DNA of 10,772 nucleotides from the NCBI GenBank assembly GCA_012519465.1, contig JAAYQD010000115.1, positions 1-10,772 on the forward strand, in the 5' to 3' direction. The notes under the pieces are model-generated. The model was given only the letters and a program-made list of their open reading frames with translations, searched no databases and was not told where the DNA came from. Origin of the DNA: Candidatus Cloacimonadota bacterium (GTDB lineage: Bacteria; Cloacimonadota; Cloacimonadia; Cloacimonadales; Cloacimonadaceae). Both the position numbers and the translations under genes were made by a program. Shown in pieces: positions 6,215 through 10,772 of this stretch (position 1 is its first letter; every line of letters begins with the position of its first letter).

Positions 6215-7411
6215 ATGCAGTTATCGAAACGTGCCCTTGAAATTCAGGCATCGCCAATCCGCAAGCTGATGCCCCATGCTATTGCCGCCAAAAAGCGTGG
6301 CGTGAAAGTGTATCACCTTAATATCGGACAGCCCGATATCCCCACCCCTCAAGTGATGATTGATATGTATCACAACTTTTCTGATAAAGTGCTGGCCTAT
6401 GGTCCTTCCCAAGGCCTGGACGTTTATCGTGATGGCTTGGTTCAATACTACAAAAACAACGGTATTGACCTCAAAGAAAACCAGATCATCGTCACCACAG
6501 CCGGCAGCGAAGCCGTCACCTTTGCCATGTATGTGACCTGTGAAGCTGGCGATGAAGTGATTGTTCCCGAGCCTTTTTATACCAATTACAACGGCTTTGC
6601 CACCATGGCAGGCATCAAGATCAAAGCTCTCACCACCTATGCTGAAACAGGCTTCCAGCTTCCAGAGGACGATAAAATCGAAGCTTTGATCGGTCCCCGC
6701 ACCCGTGCCATCATGATCTGCAATCCCGGCAACCCCACCGGCACAGTGTATAGCAAGGAAGATATCGCCCGCCTGTGTGCCTTGGCAAAGCGTCATAACC
6801 TCTTTGTGATTTCAGACGAAGTGTATAGGGAATTCACCTATGATGGGCTCAAACACACCAGCGTGCTTCATATACCCGGCATGGAAGAGCTGGCAATAGT
6901 GGTGGATAGCGTCTCCAAGCGTTACAGTGCCTGCGGTGCCAGAATAGGCTGTATTGCCTCTCGCAATGAAGCGCTGATGGCTGCCACCCTCAAATTTGCC
7001 CAAGCCAGGCTTTGCCCTCCCACTGTGGATCAGCTTGCCGCCAATGCCTGCGTGAGCCTTGGTGATGAATTCTTTGGACCCCTCATCTCTGAATATCAAA
7101 GACGTCGCGACCTCGTCTATGGCGAATTGCAAAAGATACCCGGAGTGGTCTGCGTGTTGCCACAAGGCGCTTTTTATATCAATGTAAAGCTCCCCATCAA
7201 AGATGCTGAACACTTTGTGATTTGGATGTTGGACAACTATCAGATTGATAATCAAACCATCATGGCTGCCCCCGCCGAAGGCTTTTATGCCACCCCCGGT
7301 TTGGGCAAGGATGAATTGCGCCTGGCTTACGTGCTCAACGAAGACGACCTTACAAAAGCCATGCACGTCTTCCGCAGCGGCCTCGAGGAATACCGCAAAC
7401 TACACCCATAA
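6215..7411 (+). CDS. Class I PLP-dependent aminotransferase (aspartate aminotransferase-like)
   Basis: This is a cytoplasmic enzyme of 398 residues, normal for the fold-type I aminotransferases that pass an amino group between an amino acid and a 2-oxo acid. Visible landmarks: Gly-Gln-Pro-Asp in the N-terminal segment; Ala-Gly-Ser-Glu-Ala for phosphate binding; Asn170-Pro-Gly-Asn173-Pro-Thr-Gly176; Asp201-Glu-Val-Tyr204, where Asp binds the pyridine nitrogen; Ser-Val-Ser-Lys235-Arg-Tyr, with Lys235 the Schiff-base lysine; Gly-Ala-Arg243, which binds the cofactor phosphate; and Arg369 in a Leu-Arg-Leu-Ala-Tyr motif, the usual binder of the substrate alpha-carboxylate. Everything needed for catalysis is present. 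Aspartate is the default substrate guess, but aromatic, alanine or branched-chain specificity cannot be excluded, so no symbol is given. A good Shine-Dalgarno site precedes the ATG. The permease gene starts 25 nt downstream, and the two may be cotranscribed. Confidence 0.92.
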   Translation: MQLSKRALEIQASPIRKLMPHAIAAKKRGVKVYHLNIGQPDIPTPQVMIDMYHNFSDKVLAYGPSQGLDVYRDGLVQYYKNNGIDLKENQIIVTTAGSEAVTFAMYVTCEAGDEVIVPEPFYTNYNGFATMAGIKIKALTTYAETGFQLPEDDKIEALIGPRTRAIMICNPGNPTGTVYSKEDIARLCALAKRHNLFVISDEVYREFTYDGLKHTSVLHIPGMEELAIVVDSVSKRYSACGARIGCIASRNEALMAATLKFAQARLCPPTVDQLAANACVSLGDEFFGPLISEYQRRRDLVYGELQKIPGVVCVLPQGAFYINVKLPIKDAEHFVIWMLDNYQIDNQTIMAAPAEGFYATPGLGKDELRLAYVLNEDDLTKAMHVFRSGLEEYRKLHP

Positions 7412-7436
7412 TAAACAAACCCCATAAGGTGGTGAA

Positions 7437-8369
7437 ATGAAAACTCAATGGAAGATTTCGCCCTATCTATATGTGTTGCCAGCGCTGCTGTTGCTGTTTC
7501 TATTTAGAACTATTCCGGTGATTATGTCACTCGTGATTGGCTTTTTTGAATGGGAAATCACGGGCAGCGGCAGCTTCATTGGCGTCAAGAATTACAGCAC
7601 GATGTTTGCGGATGAGGTGTTTTGGCAATCCATAACAAACACAATCTGGTTCGTACTCTTTGTGGTGCCCGCCAGCATTGTCTTCCCCCTTCTTTTTGCC
7701 TCCTTGCTCAACCAGATTAAGCGCCTGAAAAGCCTCTTCAGGATCATGTATTTTCTACCCTTCGTCACCTCCATGGTGGCTGTATCCATAGTGTGGAAAA
7801 TCATCTTTGCAGAGAAGGCTGGGCTTGCCAATACGATGCTGGGAATAGTGGGAATTGCACCCCAGAAATGGCTGGCTGAAAGCACGGGCATCTTCCAGCT
7901 TTTGGCAAACACCGTCAATCTCCAGTTGCCCACCTGGATGGCAGGCCCTTCATTGGCGCTGGTTTCCATCATCATCGTTACCATCTGGAAGGGTTTGGGC
8001 TACAATACCATCATCTATCTGGCAGGTTTGCAGAATATCCCCAAGGATTACTATGAAGCAGCCGATATCGATGGCGCCAGCAAGTTCAAACAGTTTTTCA
8101 AGCTCACCATCCCGCTGGTCTCCCCCACCACCTTTTATGTATTGTTGATGACCACCATCACCAGCTTCCAGGCCTTCTCCCAAGTGTATCTGATGACGGA
8201 TAAAGGAGGGCCGCTCAACACCACCAAGTTGATAGTATATTACATCTATGAGCGCGGCTTTGATGCCCTGGATATGGGCTATGCCAGCGCTGTGGCGCTT
8301 TTCCTCTTTATCATCCTGCTGCTCCTGACGATCCTGCAAAGACGTCTGGAGCGTCATGTTCACTATTAA
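7437..8369 (+). CDS. Sugar ABC transporter permease, MalF/UgpA type
   Basis: This is an inner-membrane permease of 310 residues with about six helices and the binding-protein-dependent transport (BPD_transp_1) fold. The first helix lies at about 8-32. The cytoplasmic EAA loop that docks on the ATPase is clear near residues 207-225: Glu-Ala-Ala-x-Ile-Asp-Gly-Ala, then Phe-Phe-Lys-Leu-Thr-Ile-Pro-Leu and Ser-Pro. A following stretch with Lys-Gly-Gly-Pro and Thr is typical of the MalF/UgpA/LacF branch of carbohydrate permeases. An AAGGTGGTG Shine-Dalgarno sequence sits just before the ATG. It forms a heterodimer with the product of the next gene, 12 nt downstream. No binding protein or ATPase gene is adjacent, so the ATPase may be a shared one encoded elsewhere. 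The transported sugar cannot be deduced. Confidence 0.92.
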   Translation: MKTQWKISPYLYVLPALLLLFLFRTIPVIMSLVIGFFEWEITGSGSFIGVKNYSTMFADEVFWQSITNTIWFVLFVVPASIVFPLLFASLLNQIKRLKSLFRIMYFLPFVTSMVAVSIVWKIIFAEKAGLANTMLGIVGIAPQKWLAESTGIFQLLANTVNLQLPTWMAGPSLALVSIIIVTIWKGLGYNTIIYLAGLQNIPKDYYEAADIDGASKFKQFFKLTIPLVSPTTFYVLLMTTITSFQAFSQVYLMTDKGGPLNTTKLIVYYIYERGFDALDMGYASAVALFLFIILLLLTILQRRLERHVHY

Positions 8370-8381
8370 GGAGGGGGAAAG

Positions 8382-9368
8382 ATGACGAACACCCTGCGGA
8401 TGTCCACCATATACTTCCTGCTCACCATCTTTGGGCTCTTCATGATTTTGCCCTTTATTTGGATGATCTCCACTTCGCTTATGACCCAATCTGAATTCAA
8501 CAAAAACGAAGCCATCTTCATCCCCAAAGAGCAATACCATGTATGGGAAGACGGAACCCAGAGCCAACGTATCTTAGTGGTGATGGATAAAGGCGATAGC
8601 ACCGTTGTCCACGTACTAAATAAAGAGCTCAAGATAGAACAGGAATACCTCAGCATACCCTCCAATCAGATCAAGGAAGTGATTAAGAAACCAAGTCTTA
8701 GCTGGGAGAACTTTAAGAAAGCCTTCAACAAGGTTCCCTTTGGCATCTATTTTGCCAATACGCTATATGTATCTTTTTCCAGTTTGATAGGAGTGTTGCT
8801 CACCTCCTTCCTGGCTGCCTATGCCTTGGCAAGGATGGAGTTTAAAGGCAAGAATTTCATCTTTCTGCTCTTTATCAGCATGATGATGGTGCCGGAGCCC
8901 ATCTACTTGATATCCAGCTATATGCTCTTGGATAAACTAAGCTGGCTGGATACCTATAAAGCATTGATAGTGCCCTGGTGTGTGAATGTCTTCACCATCT
9001 TCCTCTTCCGTCAACACTTCAAATCCCTGCCCAAAGAGCTTTTCGATGCCGCCATGATTGATGGAGCCAGCACTTTTGGCATGCTGTGGCGCATCATTCT
9101 GCCCCTCTCCAAACCCATCATCGCCACTGCATCGGTATTTTCCCTGATAGGCTCTTGGAATAGCTTTATGTGGCCACTGGTGATGACAAACCGTCCGGAA
9201 CTGAGGGTGTTGCAAGTGGGGCTCAGTTATTTCAACCAGGAAGCCTCCACCCAAACCACCCTATTGATGGCTGCCTCCACCTTTAGCATCGTACCCATCC
9301 TCATCCTCTTCTTCTTAGCTCAAAAGCAGATCATTGCCAGCGCAGCCAAAACTGGCATGAAAGATTAA
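8382..9368 (+). CDS. Sugar ABC transporter permease, MalG/UgpE type, with extra periplasmic segment
   Basis: This is the partner permease, 328 residues against about 270-290 for typical MalG-type proteins. Helix 1 lies at about 10-33 and the remaining helices at about 122-320. The EAA loop is clear near residues 214-240, with Phe-Asp-Ala-Ala-x-Ile-Asp-Gly-Ala and later Ile-Leu-Pro-Leu, Lys-Pro. The end of the protein follows the family pattern, with a final Lys-x-Gly-x-Lys tail. The excess length sits between helix 1 and the conserved Trp108-x-Asn-Phe segment: residues about 50-103 are a polar, beta-strand-like insert with alternating Val/Ile and charged residues, predicted to face the periplasm. 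The start has a strong GGAGGGGG Shine-Dalgarno sequence and lies 12 nt after the first permease. A GT117 gene follows after 28 nt. Identity as a permease is secure; the role of the insert is unknown. Confidence 0.92.
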   Translation: MTNTLRMSTIYFLLTIFGLFMILPFIWMISTSLMTQSEFNKNEAIFIPKEQYHVWEDGTQSQRILVVMDKGDSTVVHVLNKELKIEQEYLSIPSNQIKEVIKKPSLSWENFKKAFNKVPFGIYFANTLYVSFSSLIGVLLTSFLAAYALARMEFKGKNFIFLLFISMMMVPEPIYLISSYMLLDKLSWLDTYKALIVPWCVNVFTIFLFRQHFKSLPKELFDAAMIDGASTFGMLWRIILPLSKPIIATASVFSLIGSWNSFMWPLVMTNRPELRVLQVGLSYFNQEASTQTTLLMAASTFSIVPILILFFLAQKQIIASAAKTGMKD

Positions 9369-9396
9369 TGTCTTGCCTTATATGGAGTAATAGAAA

Positions 9397-10772
9397 ATGA
9401 ATACTACCAAAAAGATTGACAGCCGCACTGTGCGTGAAATGGCAAAAAAGAAGCAAGGAGCATCACGCACAGAATATCAAAAGCCGCAACCCCGCCTTCC
9501 CGTGGACGATAGCCTCCTGCGTCCTCAGGAGCTAATCAAGCCCTCCACAAACTATCTCATTGCCTGGATTGTGTTCTTTGCCACCCTCATTGTATATATG
9601 CTCACCCAGGCGCGCACCCTTTCGTTTTGGGATAGTGGAGAATTTGCCTCCTGTATCAGCATCTTAGGTGTCCCCCACCCTCCGGGAAGCCCATTTTACA
9701 TCATCTTTGGCAGGGCATTGGTCACTCTCTTTGGCGGCATCTTCAGTCATGCCGTCATTTCCGCTTTTATCTCCGGGCTTGCCTCTGCTTTGGCGGTGAT
9801 GTTTACCTATCTAATTACCGTGCAATTGGTAAGCATGATGCGTGCCAAGCCTTGGGAAGCGGTATTTGCCGGATGCATCTCGGCATTCTTTACGGCATTT
9901 TCTTTCACATTCTGGATGAATGCCGTTGAAGCTGAGGTCTATTCCGGTTTGGTCTTTTTTGTAAACCTCATTATCTGGCTCACCCTGCGCTGGGTGCAAA
10001 ACAGCAGGGATATGAATAGGCAAAACGAGCTGCTGCTCATCGTCTATCTCTTTTTCCTGGGTTTCTGCGTGCACCAAACGGCATTGCAAATCGCCCCCGC
10101 CATCCTCTTCATTGTTGTATATCCGCTCTTTAGGGATGGAACCACCAAGCCCAGCTTCTGGCCCAAAGTGGTGGGGTATACCGTGGCAATTATCTTTGAC
10201 TACTTCGTCTTTGGCACGATAGGTCATGGGTTACAGATAGATGATTTTGATAAGTGGGGATTTGCCCTCACAGTGATTCTTCTGTTGTGGTTTGAACTCA
10301 GGGATGAATTTGATCCCCGCCTCTGGTTGTTGGCTGCCGCTTTATTGGTGGTGGGAGTTTCCTCACATCTATACCTCTTGATCAGAGCTGAAGACAGGCC
10401 CTTCATCAATGAAGGCCATCCCGGCAATCTGAAGATGTTTATGGATTATGTGTTGCGCAAACAATATGGTGAGACCTCATTCTTTGTGAGACGTGCCTCA
10501 TTCTTCAAAGAGCAAATGGGCTTTCATTTCTTCCGTTATTTGGGACTGCAGTTCTTTGATTTGGAGACCCTTACCCGCTGGGTTAATACTCCGGCGATGT
10601 TCATCAAGAGCATCGGCACTGCCATCGTGGGCTTGTTGACCGTATTTGGTGCGTATCTGCAAGCTAAAAAGAATAGGCATAGCTTCTTTTACCTGCTTTC
10701 ACTCATTCTTTGCACCACCATCCTCATGGTGTTTGTGATCAATCTCTCCAACCAGGAAGTGAGAGATAGGGA
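9397..10772 (+). CDS. DUF2723 (GT117) membrane glycosyltransferase-like protein, N-terminal part
   Basis: The frame is open from the ATG at 9397 to the right edge, giving 458 codons without a stop; the C-terminal part is cut off. GGAG at 9384-9387 (9-nt spacing) supports the start. A basic cytoplasmic tail of about 52 residues precedes the first of many membrane helices (about 53-71). Right after it comes the DUF2723 signature in the first periplasmic loop: Trp78-Asp79-Ser-Gly-Glu82-Phe, then His94-Pro-Pro-Gly97 and a Phe-Gly-Arg. At the window end a segment Asn452-Gln-Glu-Val-Arg-Asp-Arg458 matches the conserved Arg-Asp/Glu-Arg stretch that precedes the soluble part of this family. Members are GT-C-like polytopic enzymes thought to transfer sugars from lipid carriers to protein or envelope glycans; Asp79/Glu82 occupy the place of the acidic catalytic motif of GT-C enzymes. 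The acceptor and donor are unknown. Confidence 0.88.
   Translation, partial: MNTTKKIDSRTVREMAKKKQGASRTEYQKPQPRLPVDDSLLRPQELIKPSTNYLIAWIVFFATLIVYMLTQARTLSFWDSGEFASCISILGVPHPPGSPFYIIFGRALVTLFGGIFSHAVISAFISGLASALAVMFTYLITVQLVSMMRAKPWEAVFAGCISAFFTAFSFTFWMNAVEAEVYSGLVFFVNLIIWLTLRWVQNSRDMNRQNELLLIVYLFFLGFCVHQTALQIAPAILFIVVYPLFRDGTTKPSFWPKVVGYTVAIIFDYFVFGTIGHGLQIDDFDKWGFALTVILLLWFELRDEFDPRLWLLAAALLVVGVSSHLYLLIRAEDRPFINEGHPGNLKMFMDYVLRKQYGETSFFVRRASFFKEQMGFHFFRYLGLQFFDLETLTRWVNTPAMFIKSIGTAIVGLLTVFGAYLQAKKNRHSFFYLLSLILCTTILMVFVINLSNQEVRDR

Noticed and set aside
6221..7366. Two long minus-strand open frames inside the aminotransferase gene
   Set aside because: They are antisense to a clear fold-type I aminotransferase with all catalytic residues; the translations show no recognisable domain.

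Overview
The window is a densely packed bacterial chromosome segment with every recognisable gene on the + strand. It suggests a diderm (outer-membrane) bacterium: it encodes a probable outer-membrane beta-barrel with a Sec signal peptide, a lipobox lipoprotein, and a DUF2723/GT117 membrane glycosyltransferase of a kind common in the Fibrobacteres-Chlorobi-Bacteroidetes (FCB) group. Gene content and moderate GC fit an FCB lineage such as Cloacimonadota. That placement is an impression from the proteins, not a computed result.

Region 1 (1-3610) is housekeeping. It holds the C-terminal end of a probable DNA polymerase III delta' (clamp-loader) subunit, then murJ (lipid II flippase), then uvrC (nucleotide excision repair nuclease). 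The genes are 6 nt apart or overlapping, so they are probably one transcript. The true uvrC start is the ATG at 1781, inside the end of murJ.

Region 2 (3611-6086) starts with a 129-nt intergenic stretch carrying a plausible sigma70-type promoter and TAGATA-type repeats. A TetR-family regulator follows, then an unrecognised secreted protein that looks like an outer-membrane beta-barrel, then a lipoprotein CE4 (NodB-type) polysaccharide deacetylase whose start lies inside the end of the barrel gene. I read this as a TetR-governed envelope module, possibly for polysaccharide modification or export. It is the least conventional part of the window.

Region 3 (6087-10772) holds a class I PLP-dependent aminotransferase (AspAT-like), two MalF/MalG-type sugar ABC permeases, and the first 458 codons of a DUF2723/GT117 membrane glycosyltransferase that runs off the window. 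The second permease carries an unusual extra segment of about 54 residues after its first membrane helix. No substrate-binding protein or ATPase for the transporter is present here.

Hand counts of sampled lines suggest that the coding strand is mostly G-rich up to about 6.1 kb and mostly C-rich afterwards, although all genes point the same way. This may mark a replication-related or rearrangement boundary. I saw no tRNA, rRNA, CRISPR array or insertion sequence, and there is no gene-free stretch above 300 bases. No clearly new defence or mobile system is visible.
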